Positions 9,384-19,700 of a DNA stretch of 28,709 nucleotides are shown piece by piece (the first letter of the stretch is position 1; every line of letters begins with the position of its first letter). Position numbers and translations under genes: made by a program. The notes beneath the pieces are model-generated. The model saw nothing but the letters and a program-made list of their open reading frames with translations, was not told the origin of the DNA and made no database searches. This DNA comes from a virus: positions 1-28,709 of IMG/VR virus record IMGVR_UViG_3300024343_000087; one strand, 5' to 3'.

Positions 9384-10151
9384 ATGGCAAAAGGATTTAC
9401 GATTAAAGCAAATGCACCTAAACCCAAAGAGCAAGAATGGGATTATGATGCAATTAAAGAACGAATGAAAGGCAAGTCAATTGTTTTTTGTCTTCCAGGT
9501 AGAGGATGCTCATTTATTTTTCTAAAAGCATTTGTACAACTTTGTTTTGATCTTGTACAAAATGGAATGAGTATTCAGATTTCTCAAGATTATTCTTCGA
9601 TGGTTAACTTTGCACGATGTAAAGTACTTGGTGCAAATGTACTTCGTGGACCAAAGCAAATTCCTTGGGATGGTAAACTAGAATATGATTATCAACTTTG
9701 GATTGACTCGGATATTGTCTTCAACACAGAAAAGTTCTGGCAACTCTGTGATATGGCACTGAATGAGGAAGGGGAAGAAAAGGAAGTTGTTGCTGGTTGG
9801 TATGCTACAGAAGACGGTCACACAACTTCAGTAGCACACTGGTTGGAAGAAGATGATTTCCGCAAAAATGGTGGTGTGATGAATCATGAAACCGTTGATT
9901 CTATTTCAAAGCGTAGAAAGCCTTTCACTGTTGATTACACTGGATTTGGTTGGGTATTGATTAAGAATGGTGTTTTTGAGAATCTTGAATATCCTTGGTT
10001 TGCTCCAAAGATGCAAGTTTTTGAATCTGGTGCAGTTCAGGATATGTGTGGTGAAGATGTTTCATTCTGTCTTGATGCTAAAGATGCGGGTTTTGAGATT
10101 TGGTGCGATCCTCGTATTAGAGTTGGACATGAAAAAACTCGCGTAATCTAA
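9384..10151 (+). CDS. GT-A fold glycosyltransferase-like protein
   Basis: The 255-aa protein begins MAKGFTIKANAPKPKEQEWD. The core has an N-terminal strand (KSIVFCLPGRGCS), a helix (FLKAFVQLCFDLVQNG), then LWIDSDIVF with a DxD metal-binding motif (Asp108-Ser109-Asp110). The acceptor-side GEDVSFCLDAKDAGFEIWC is followed by DPRIRVGHEK. The ED pair in GEDVSF and the final His in RVGH are classic in family-2-like GT-A transferases, where they give the catalytic base and the last metal ligand. It likely transfers a sugar from a nucleotide-sugar to a phage or host target; the substrate cannot be deduced. It overlaps the next gene by one base. Confidence 0.75.
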   Translation: MAKGFTIKANAPKPKEQEWDYDAIKERMKGKSIVFCLPGRGCSFIFLKAFVQLCFDLVQNGMSIQISQDYSSMVNFARCKVLGANVLRGPKQIPWDGKLEYDYQLWIDSDIVFNTEKFWQLCDMALNEEGEEKEVVAGWYATEDGHTTSVAHWLEEDDFRKNGGVMNHETVDSISKRRKPFTVDYTGFGWVLIKNGVFENLEYPWFAPKMQVFESGAVQDMCGEDVSFCLDAKDAGFEIWCDPRIRVGHEKTRVI

Positions 10152-10312
10152 TGAGTACTTTTTACAATCTTTTATACAGAGGGCGTAAAATTTATACCAA
10201 TCTCACTATAGAAGACTGTAGTGAGATTTTAGAAAACTTCTCAGAGCGTTATTTCTCGGGAGAAGACATTGATCCAAATGAATTAGAAATGGAGGAAATT
10301 GCAAATGGCTAA
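10151..10312 (+). CDS. Small acidic hypothetical protein (53 aa)
   Basis: It begins MSTFYNLLYRGRKIYTNLTI and ends LEMEEIANG. The basic N-terminus and acidic C-terminal half (GEDIDPNELEMEE) suggest a small two-part protein. It overlaps both neighbours: ATG on the last base of the upstream TAA, and an 8-base overlap with the basic gene at 10305. This tight packing supports it as real. Function unknown. Confidence 0.72.
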   Translation: MSTFYNLLYRGRKIYTNLTIEDCSEILENFSERYFSGEDIDPNELEMEEIANG

Positions 10313-10445
10313 AGGTGGATCGAATAAGACTATTTTTGAACCTGGTGCACCAAAGAAGACTCGTCAAGGACGTTCTCCTCGTACACTACTGAGTCCAACA
10401 TCTCGTAATGGACGAAAGAAAAGGTATCGAGGACAGGGTAAATAA
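10305..10445 (+). CDS. Small highly basic protein (46 aa)
   Basis: It begins MAKGGSNKTIFEPGAPKKTR and ends RNGRKKRYRGQGK. Very basic and Gly/Ser/Pro-rich, with no hydrophobic core, so it probably binds nucleic acid or a virion surface. GGAGG (10292-10296) lies eight bases upstream, a strong ribosome-binding site inside the previous gene. I recall close relatives in cyanomyoviruses with the same arrangement. The terminator at 10455 follows. Confidence 0.75.
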   Translation: MAKGGSNKTIFEPGAPKKTRQGRSPRTLLSPTSRNGRKKRYRGQGK

Positions 10446-10454
10446 TATAGATAG

Positions 10455-10479
10455 AGCAGGGAGACATCCCTGCTTTTTT
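10455..10479 (+). terminator. Rho-independent terminator
   Basis: AGCAGGGA (10455-10462) pairs exactly with TCCCTGCT (10467-10474) around a GACA loop, and six T in total close the element. It ends the 8891-10445 gene cluster and separates it from the gene at 10491. It is the best intrinsic terminator in the window. Confidence 0.9.
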
Positions 10480-10490
10480 ATTATCAACTT

Positions 10491-11132
10491 ATGGCATATT
10501 TAAATCATAATCTACCTACAATCACTTGTTATATTCGCAATGAGTTCCTTTATAATCACAAAAAAGGTCATGGTGAAGTAACTTTATGCGACGTACATAC
10601 TGTAGCGTCCTTAGAGAAGCACGTACCCCTCTTTGAGGCGTTTTTAGAGAATGGGGTGAACTGGACTCGAAGACCAATTCATGCATTTTGTTGGAAACCT
10701 GATGCACCGGCACCTAAACTAGAAGAGTGTATGTGGTGGGATTGTTTTTCCCCTTATATTGATGTTCAAGTTCGCTCTAGATTATCAAATTTGCGTGCAG
10801 AACTAATCAATTATCGTGGAGAAAAAAATGAAGGTACATATATGTTTACTCTGGATTGGTCATGGGAATCAAAATCAACCTTAAATACTAATTTTAGTGA
10901 GACACCAGAGCATAAATGTGCTCATTTTTTCAAAATGGATAATGGAAATTTCTATGCATATCCTAATAATAAAATTTTATGGTATGATGATGCATGGACT
11001 AAGAATAGAATTACTCAAAATCCAGGGTATGAAATTGATTTGACCGAATATTCAGTGGAAAATCGTCGTAAAATTGAAACTTCCGATGATTTTATGTATG
11101 AAATTGTCAAATTAGGGATAGCAACCCCGTAA
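10491..11132 (+). CDS. Conserved phage protein of unknown function (213 aa)
   Basis: It begins MAYLNHNLPTITCYIRNEFL. Recognisable segments are YNHKKGHGE near residue 21, the CMWWDCFSPYIDV block near residue 80, EGTYMFTLDWSW, and the FKMDNGNFYAYPNNKILWYD stretch near residue 147. These match the layout of a protein I recall in many cyanophages and other marine phages (a GHGE motif, WDCFS, EYLFT, LDNGQFALQPNNR), for which no function is known. It sits between a strong terminator and the gp25 operon. No membrane or signal sequence is visible. Confidence 0.78.
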   Translation: MAYLNHNLPTITCYIRNEFLYNHKKGHGEVTLCDVHTVASLEKHVPLFEAFLENGVNWTRRPIHAFCWKPDAPAPKLEECMWWDCFSPYIDVQVRSRLSNLRAELINYRGEKNEGTYMFTLDWSWESKSTLNTNFSETPEHKCAHFFKMDNGNFYAYPNNKILWYDDAWTKNRITQNPGYEIDLTEYSVENRRKIETSDDFMYEIVKLGIATP

Positions 11133-11138
11133 AAAGTT

Positions 11139-11159
11139 CTGATTTTAACAAATCAGGAG
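11139..11159 (+). promoter_or_regulatory. Hairpin overlapping a Shine-Dalgarno sequence
   Basis: CTGATTT (11139-11145) pairs with AAATCAG (11150-11156) over a 4-base loop; the AGGAG ribosome-binding site (11155-11159) begins within the right arm. ATG 11166 follows six bases later. The stem is AT-rich and weak, so at most it would partly hide the site. Confidence 0.5.
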
Positions 11160-11165
11160 CAAGCA

Positions 11166-11423
11166 ATGACTAAAAAAGTCGATAAAGATCAAGATTTTAT
11201 GAAAAATGAATGGGGAACTCAATATTTAAGTAGTGAATATGGTTGGGAGAGTCAAATTGAAAAGCAAAAAATGCTTCGTGAAATTGCAAATGATGAATTA
11301 ACTCCCAAAAAACACGATTTTTACCATCAAAATGAAATTCACTCAAAAATTCGCAATGATGAAGACTATGATGACTGGGGATATGGAACAGAACCTCTTT
11401 ATGAATCTAAAAAACCCGAATAA
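11166..11423 (+). CDS. Small charged hypothetical protein (85 aa)
   Basis: It begins MTKKVDKDQDFMKNEWGTQY. Almost entirely hydrophilic, with mixed charge (ESQIEKQKMLREIANDE, then an acidic DEDYDDWGYGTEP section) and no hydrophobic core. It may be a partly disordered scaffold or linker protein. It has one of the few good Shine-Dalgarno sequences here (AGGAG at 11155-11159). Its stop codon TAA is part of the TAAATA late box for gp25. Function unknown. Confidence 0.72.
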   Translation: MTKKVDKDQDFMKNEWGTQYLSSEYGWESQIEKQKMLREIANDELTPKKHDFYHQNEIHSKIRNDEDYDDWGYGTEPLYESKKPE

Positions 11424-11426
11424 ATA
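11419..11426 (+). promoter_or_regulatory. Late promoter for the gp25 baseplate operon
   Basis: AATAAATA differs from the T4 late box TATAAATA by one base. It lies 22 bases before the gp25 ATG (11448), predicting a leader of about 15 nt. It overlaps the stop of the gene at 11166. Confidence 0.65.
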
Positions 11427-11447
11427 ATACAGATTTTATACATTTTT

Positions 11448-11849
11448 ATGCCTGTAGAGCGGGTCAATAGCGGATTTAAGGACCTGAGTATGACATTTCA
11501 GGCCAATCCTATCAATTATGATTTAATTGCTCTGAAAAATGAGACTGCTATTGCTCGCTCTATTCGAAATTTGGTACTTACTTATCCTGGAGAAAGATTT
11601 TTTAACGAAAATCTAGGTTCAAAAGTAAGTCGTTCTCTTTTTGAAAATATTGATGAAATGTCTGCATCAATTGTTAAAGATGAAATTGAGACAACTATCC
11701 AGAATTATGAACCAAGAGTAGATTTAATTGATGTGATAGTAGTTCCTAATTATGATAACAATGAATTTAATGTTACTGTTAATTATAAAATTATCGGAAT
11801 TAATGTTCTTCCGCAACAATTATCATTTGCACTTCAGCCAACACGATAA
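11448..11849 (+). CDS. 25: Baseplate wedge protein gp25
   Basis: The 133-aa protein begins MPVERVNSGFKDLSMTFQAN. The IARSIRNLVLTYPGERFFNE segment and the following LGSKVSRSLFE are the classic conserved signature of T4 gp25 (132 aa). These also match the gp25-like sheath-initiator proteins of contractile systems such as type VI secretion TssE. gp25 sits in the inner baseplate wedge and helps nucleate sheath assembly. Its stop directly abuts the gp6 ATG (TAAATG). The late box upstream and the gp6-gp7-gp8 genes downstream confirm the assignment. Confidence 0.95.
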   Translation: MPVERVNSGFKDLSMTFQANPINYDLIALKNETAIARSIRNLVLTYPGERFFNENLGSKVSRSLFENIDEMSASIVKDEIETTIQNYEPRVDLIDVIVVPNYDNNEFNVTVNYKIIGINVLPQQLSFALQPTR

Positions 11850-13760
11850 ATGGCACTAGTTAATTTTACAAATCTAGATTTCGACCAAATAAAAAGTTCA
11901 ATTCGCGAATACTTAAGAGCGAATTCGAATTTTACTGATTATGATTTTGAAGGATCTAATCTTTCAACTCTAATTGATGTTTTAGCATATAATACGTACA
12001 TTACCTCATATAATGCTAACATGGTTAGTAATGAGGTTTTTATTGACAGCGCAACATTAAGAGAGAATGTCGTCTCTTTAGCAAGAAATATTGGATACGT
12101 TCCAAGATCAAAAACATCTTCAAGAGCAAACATTTCTTTCTTTGTTGACACAACTGGTTTTACCACAAAACCAATTACTTTGACTTTAAAAAAAGGGACA
12201 GTTTGTACATCCAATAGTTCTTTTGGTAATCAGAATTATTCATTTACAATCCCAGAAGATATCACTAAACCTGTCGTAAATGGAATTGCTTTATTTGAAA
12301 ACATAAACGTATATGAAGGAACGTTTTTAGTCAAATCTTTTACAGTTGATTCTAATAATCCTAATCAAAAATTTATTTTAGATAATTCTGACATTGATAC
12401 GCAGTCTATATCAGTAACAGTTCGGAATACTCAATCTAGCACAGTAAAAAGAAAGTTTACTTTATCTTCAAGTCTTTTGGATGTTGTTTCAACATCTAAC
12501 GTGTTCTTTATTCAAGAAATTGAAGACCAAAGATATGAACTAATTTTTGGTGACGGTGTTTTTGGTACTAAACTGGATAGTCAAAATTATATTGAGGTTT
12601 CTTATATAACTTCGTCTGGACAGGATGCAAATGGTGCTTTTGCATTCAACTTTAGTGGAAGAATAGTCGATAATAATAATCGTGTTGTTAACACCGGTAT
12701 TTCTCTAATCACAACAAATACTGAGGCAAGAGGTGGTGAAAATATAGAGTCAGTAGATTCTATAAAAAAATATGCACCAAGAATCTATGCAGCACAAAAT
12801 AGAGCAGTAACTGCTACTGATTATGAAACGATCATACCTATGATTTATCCAGAAACAGAGTCAATATCTGTTTTTGGTGGTGAAGATTTAAGTCCACCAA
12901 GGTATGGAAAGGTTTTTATATCAATTAAACCAATTAATGGAACATTTGTCTCAACTCAAGTTAAAGACAATATCAAAAATAGTTTGAAAAAATATAGTGT
13001 AGCGGGGATTGTACCAGAAATTCTAGATTTAAAATATCTTTATGTTGAGTATGATTCTTCAGTATATTATAATGTGAACTCTGCTCCAAGTTCTGATTAT
13101 TTAAAAACAATAGTTTCCCAAAATATTAATTCTTATACCAACTCTACAGAATTAAATAAATACGGCGCAAGATTTAAATATAGCAAATTTTTGAAATTGA
13201 TTGATGATAGTCATGTATCAATTACCTCTAATATTACAAAAATTATTATTAGAAGAGACTTAAGACCGTTATTAAATCAATTTGCCGACTATGAAATTTG
13301 CTATGGAAATGCATTTCACATTAATAAGATGAATGGATATAATATTAAATCATCTGGGTTTAGTGTTGGTTCTGTAGCAGGAACTCTTTATATGTCAGAT
13401 ATTCCAAATTCAGATGGAAAAACCGGAAGAATATTCTTCTTTAGAATAACTTCTAATAATAATCCAATAGTTGTAAGAAACAACGTTGGAACAATTAATT
13501 ATGAAAGGGGAGAAATTATTCTAAACCCAGTCAATATTACTTCGACTAAAAAATCAATCGGAGGAGAACCAATTATTGAAATTTCAACATCGCCAAAATC
13601 AAATGATGTTATTGGGTTGCAAGATTTGTATCTACAATTGGATGCTTCCTCTAGTGTGTTAAATATGGTATCAGATGATATATCTTCAGGATCTGATATT
13701 TCAGGATCATCATACACAGTAACTTCAAGTTATTCAAACGGAGACCTCGTAAGAATATAA
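11850..13760 (+). CDS. 6: Baseplate wedge protein gp6
   Basis: The 636-aa protein begins MALVNFTNLDFDQIKSSIRE; T4 gp6 has 660 residues. The N-terminal block has DYDFEGSNLSTLIDVLAYNT near residue 30, then an FIDSATLRENVVSLARNIGY segment, typical of gp6 and related to the baseplate J family. The region RIYAAQNRAVTATDYETIIP (about 307-326) is also a baseplate_J-like signature. In T4 gp6 dimers link neighbouring wedges into the continuous ring around the hub. It is directly adjacent to gp25 and one base separates it from the gp7-like gene. The C-terminal residues are Ser/Gly-rich and phage-specific. Confidence 0.95.
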   Translation: MALVNFTNLDFDQIKSSIREYLRANSNFTDYDFEGSNLSTLIDVLAYNTYITSYNANMVSNEVFIDSATLRENVVSLARNIGYVPRSKTSSRANISFFVDTTGFTTKPITLTLKKGTVCTSNSSFGNQNYSFTIPEDITKPVVNGIALFENINVYEGTFLVKSFTVDSNNPNQKFILDNSDIDTQSISVTVRNTQSSTVKRKFTLSSSLLDVVSTSNVFFIQEIEDQRYELIFGDGVFGTKLDSQNYIEVSYITSSGQDANGAFAFNFSGRIVDNNNRVVNTGISLITTNTEARGGENIESVDSIKKYAPRIYAAQNRAVTATDYETIIPMIYPETESISVFGGEDLSPPRYGKVFISIKPINGTFVSTQVKDNIKNSLKKYSVAGIVPEILDLKYLYVEYDSSVYYNVNSAPSSDYLKTIVSQNINSYTNSTELNKYGARFKYSKFLKLIDDSHVSITSNITKIIIRRDLRPLLNQFADYEICYGNAFHINKMNGYNIKSSGFSVGSVAGTLYMSDIPNSDGKTGRIFFFRITSNNNPIVVRNNVGTINYERGEIILNPVNITSTKKSIGGEPIIEISTSPKSNDVIGLQDLYLQLDASSSVLNMVSDDISSGSDISGSSYTVTSSYSNGDLVRI

Positions 13761-13761
13761 A

Positions 13762-16700
13762 ATGAAAGAAACAAGAATCAAAATTAGTTCGGTTATCGAA
13801 AATCAACTTCCAGAGTACGTAAAAATCGAGTTTCCTCTCGTATCAGAATTTTTAAAGCAATATTATTTGTCTTTAGAAACTCAAGGGGCTTCTTATGATC
13901 TAATACAAAACATTGATGATTATATAAAAGTTGATAGATTAACAAATTTAGTAGATTCTACAGTACTTACATCAAATATTTCATTTTTTGATACTACTAT
14001 TAATGTGGTTTCTACCTCTGGATTTCCAGATTCTTATGGTCTCCTTTTAATTGATTCTGAAATAATTACATACACAGAAAAGACACCCACATCTTTTATT
14101 GGATGCGTAAGAGGATTTAGTGGGATAACTTCTCTAGATAAGACATTTACTTCAAATGACTTAATTTTTTCAGACTCTTTGTCAGCAGAGCATACTACTC
14201 AATCCAAAGTAAATAATCTTAGTATTTTATTTCTTCAAAAGTTTTTTAAGAAATTAAAAGTTCAGTTTACTCCTGGATTTGAAGATAGAGAGTTTTATTC
14301 TTCTTTAAATGAAGGATTGTTTCTTAAACAGGCAAAAGACTTTTATTCTTCAAAAGGGACAGAAGGATCTTTTGAAATTTTATTCAGGTCTTTATATGGA
14401 AAAGACGTTGAGGTTATTAGACCTCAAGACTATTTGATTCAACCATCAGACGCTCAATATAAAATAACAAAAGACCTAGTAGTTGAATCAATTGAAGGAG
14501 ATATTTTAAGTTTATTAAATGGAACAATATATCAGGATCAAAATTCTTTCTTATCAAAAGCAAGAGGAACAGTAACCCAGATTGAAAAGATTCAAAGAGG
14601 AGAAAAAGAATATTATGTTATTAGTTTAGATGCAGGATATCAAAGAGACATTGACGTTGAAGGAACTGTTTTTGGAGAATTTTCAATTCATCCCAAAACA
14701 CTATTAATTACAAACATTACCAATACTGAAATAAATTCTGATACATTTTCTCCAAGTTCAACATCTCTTGACGTTGATTCTACTGTCGGATTTCCTCAAT
14801 CAGGAAAACTTTTAGTAGATTTGGAGAATGGAACTCAACTCACAATTACATATGATGATAAAACTCTCACACAATTTTTAAATTGTTCAGGAATCATTCA
14901 AGCGATTCCGATGGGTTCTGAAATTAAGTCCGATGCTTATGCATATGGTTTTAATGGTTCCAATGTTATTAAGTTTAGAATAACGGGGGTACTCTCTGGT
15001 TTAGAAGTATTAGATAAAAATTCGGAATTTTCTTCAGGAGATCCTATTGTTATTAAAACTTTAGGAGACTCTTTGGGTGAGCATAAATTTAACAACTGGT
15101 TCTTCAATTTATCAACAACATACCAATCAGAGTCTGTACAATTATTAGATTCTTCTAACAATTCTTATATAATTAATTTTTACGATGAACACTCTTTTGT
15201 TATTGGGGATAATATTTCGGCTCTTCCATCATATGGAAGACCAGGAACAGAAGTGTTTGCAACAGTTGTATCTTTTAATAATAAAAAATCAATAGTAGTA
15301 TCCAGTCAAACAACTCTTGATTTAACTGCCAATTATGATGTAAGAAAAATATTATCAAGATTAGAGTCAAATAATTATCCAAATTTAATAGAATATACCA
15401 CAAACGTTCAAAATGTCTACGCAGACGACCAAAAATCTCTTTATGTTGCTGCACCATCTCTTCCAACATATTTAAATCAAAAGATTAATGTAAATGATAA
15501 GTCAGTATTCTTTTCAGGGACTTTTGATGGAACTGATTTAAATATTGGGATACATCCCTTTTATACAGGGGATCAAGTATTTTATAGGTCGAGCACAGGT
15601 TCTGGATCTCTTTCTGGAATAAGCGACGGATTTTATTTTGTAAAAAAGGTCAATCAAACAACCATTAGAATTTCAAAGAGTAGACCAAATTTATATTCAA
15701 ATAAATTTTTATCAATATCTGGAACAGCACAAAATCATAAATTAGAATTTGGTTCTTTTGTTTCTGAAGGTTCTTTGCAGACTAAAGAATTAGAACCACA
15801 AAAACTTGTAAGAAAAATATCAAATCCATTAGATACTAATGACCAGGATTATAAAACTAATTTTGGATCAACTGGAATTTTGGTAAATGGTGTTGAAGTT
15901 CTTAATTATAAATCAAAAGACAGCATTTACTATGGTTCATTAGAATCTATTTCTCCAATATCTTCTGGATCGGGTTATGATATTATAACTCCACCTGTTC
16001 TACAAATACCCGATGCAATAGGATCAGGAGCAACAGCACATTGTTCTGTTAAAGGATCTTTAGAAAGAATTGATATTGTTTATGCTGGATTTGATTATTT
16101 AAATGAGCCCTCTATATCAATTTATGGTGGAAATGGATTTGGTGCTAAGGCTAAAGCAAATTTAATTTCATTTGACCATTATTCAGACATAAACGCCAAT
16201 CAAACTTCTGGTGCTATTAATTCATCCAATTCGACCATAATTTTTATTGAAGATCACAAATTCAGAGATTATGAGCAAGTTGTATATGATCCACAAGGAC
16301 AAACTGTTGTTGGTGGTCTTTCGACAAATTCTTCATATTATGTTTCTATTATTGACTCCAAAAAAGTTAAACTTCATAGAACATATTCCGATAGTATTTT
16401 AGGAATAAACACAATATCTGTTACCAATACAGGAAACGGAATTCATAGATTTAAATCTACAAATAAAAAGAAAAAAATAGGTTCAATATCAATAATTGAT
16501 TCTGGAATTAATTACGAAAATAAGAAAACAACAACAATTTCTTCTGGGATTGACACTGCATCAAATACCATAAGAATTACTAATCATGGATACAAAAGTG
16601 GTGAAATTGTAACATATGATTATACAAACAACCCAATCGTTGGATTATCTACCGCTTCTACTTATTATGTAACAAAAATAGATGATGATAATTTTAAATT

Positions 16701-19700
16701 ATCTTTGGTAGGTATAGCAACAACTCAAGCAAAAGACATTAATTATAAAACTCAAGAGTATGTAAACTTTACTGATTCCGGAAATGGCACGCACATATTT
16801 AACTATGAACCAATTTCGGTTGTTGTATCCGGAGCTATTGGAATTTCTACATTAGTAAATCAAAATTTTAATGCAGTTTTACAACCAATCTTTAGGGGAA
16901 GTATTGAATCTGTTCATATTCAAGATGGTGGGGCATCTTATGGATCGGAAGAAATTTTAAATTATAATAGACAACCAGAATTTTTACTTCTAAATGGCGA
17001 AGGAGCTCAATTGACTCCGATTGTTAACAATGGAAGCATTGTTGATGTGATTATTAATAATCCAGGAAGTAATTATAATTCATCACCAAATCTAGTAATT
17101 AATGGATCGGGTGGTGGAGCAATATTAACTCCAATAGTTTCAAATGGAGCAATATCCTCGGTTAAAATAATATCTGGAGGAATTGGGTATTTAAATTCCA
17201 ATACAACTATTGATGTTTTATCTGCTGGACTAGGAGCAAAATTTGAAGCAAATATTAAATCTTGGAATATTAATTTAGTAGAAAGATATTTACAGACAAA
17301 TCAAATTACAGATGATGATGGTATTTTAGATGAAAGTTTTTCTAACTTTGGGTTGCAATATTTCCACGCATACTCTCCAAGAAAATTAAGATCATCTGTA
17401 TTAGCAAGAAGATATAAAGATGGTGAAGTTTTTTATGAACCCGATTTAATATTTGATAATGGGAAAGAAACAACTTCAATATCACATTCTCCCATTATTG
17501 GATGGGCTTATGATGGAAATCCAATTTATGGTCCATATGGGTATTCTGATATAACTGGAGGACCCATTAAATCAATGGTCTCGGGTTATAAATTAAAATT
17601 ACAATCAAAAAGACCAAGTACTTCAATATATCCAATAGGAACTTTTGTTGAGGATTATGAATATGTTGGTGGAGGAGATCTTGATGAATATAATGGAAGA
17701 TTTTGCATAACTCCCGAATATCCAGATGGAATATATGCGTATTTTACAACTATCAATACCTCTGTAGAATCTACAGGTGCATTTAAAAACTATAAATTGC
17801 CATATTTTCCATATTTTATTGGAAATTCTTATAAGTCAAAACCAATAGAATTTAATTTCCTTAAATCATCCAATCAAACAGTAATCAATGTAAATGAGTC
17901 TGGTTGGGTTAGAAATACGACACCATACAATATTACAAAATCTACTAGTGGATATCAATTTTTATACGATCCCAATAAAGTTAGAACACAGATTTCTCAA
18001 GCAAAATCAGTTTCTAAAGGACAAATATCCTCTATAGGGATTGTTACTGGTGGAAAAGACTATCAGGTAAATGATAAGATAATTTTTAAAGATGCGGATA
18101 TTTCATCTAGAAAGCCAAGAGCGAGTGTATCTTTCTTAAAAGGAAAAGAAATAAACTCCGTTAGTGTATCTTCAACTCAAATTTCTAATGCAGAATTTTA
18201 TCCAATATCTTTAAGTGGCGGAAATTATGTTGCATTTTCGACATCTGTACACAACTTTAGTAATTTAGATACCATTATCATTAACTCTAATTTTGAATCA
18301 GAAAAAATATCTAAAGTTTCAAAAAGTGTTAATATTTTATATTCTTCGGCAGGAATAGGATCAACTAACTACACTGGTTTGGTCACATATTTTAATGTAT
18401 CAGGTAATCTTCAAGACACTTTTATAAGAGAAAATGATATATATCAGATTGGAAATGAACAAGTTAAAATATTAAATATTGATCTACTTTCCTCAAGGGT
18501 GAGAGTTCTTAGAAACCAAAATGGAACTTTAGGAATTTCTAGTTATTCTGTTGGAACTGCTTTAACAGAAGTTAGTAGGAAGTTATATTTTACATATAGT
18601 GTTGAAAATGAGTATAATCATAAATTAAATAAAGAACTTTATTTTAATCCTGTCGAGTCTCTGGGAATAGGAACAACAGCAGGTCCTGGGATATCTACTA
18701 CTTTAATTTTCTCAAATCCCGGAGTTGGTGCAACCCAGATATCGATTCCAACAAAATCGATTTATATTCCAAATCACAAATTGGAATCAGGTGATGAACT
18801 CATTTATTCATTTAATGGTGGTTCATCGATATCAGTGTCTGATAATGGAATTACTCCATATTCCTTATCAAATAACTCCATAGTCTATGCAACCAAATTA
18901 ACTTCCGATCTTATTGGAATTAGCACATATCCTGTTGGACTTGGAACGACAGGATCTTACGTTGGTATTGGATCAACTGCAAGTCTTCTATACTTTACTG
19001 GTGTTGGTTCTGGTCAGAATCACAGTTTTAGAACAAATTACAAAAACATTCTTACTGGAGATATTAGTAAGAATGAAGTGACAGTTTCTACAGCAACAAC
19101 TCATGGGTTAAAATTAAATGATTTTGTTAAAATAGAGGTAATTCCTGGAATTTCTACGCAAATTTCCGTTTCTTATAACGAATATAATCGTAGAATGGTA
19201 GTTGGGGAGAAACAGTTTGTAAATTCTGACGTGAATATCTCCGATGATACAATTACTTTAAAAAATCATGGATTATATACAAGTCAAAAGGTCATTTATA
19301 AATCAGCGTCTCCTTCTGGCGGATTACAAAACGAAGGAATTTATTATGTGGTTGTTGTAGATAATGATACAATAAAATTATCAAATAGTTACTACTATTC
19401 TTCCAGAAAAGAAAGAAATATAGTAAATATAACTACAACTTCTTCTGGTTCTATTCTTCCGGTAAACCCCCCAATAGAATTAGTAAGCAAAAATACATTA
19501 GTTTTTGATCTTTCAAGTTCATCGCTTTCATTTACAAATAATGGAATTTTATATTCAGCTTTTGATTTTGATTTTTATACTGATTCCGATTTTAAACATA
19601 AGTTCAATTTTACAAATTCAAAGAACATTGAAGTTGTAAAAGAAGGAAGAGTTGGAATTGACACAAATGCTAAAGTTTCTTTAAGACTAAATGATTCGAC

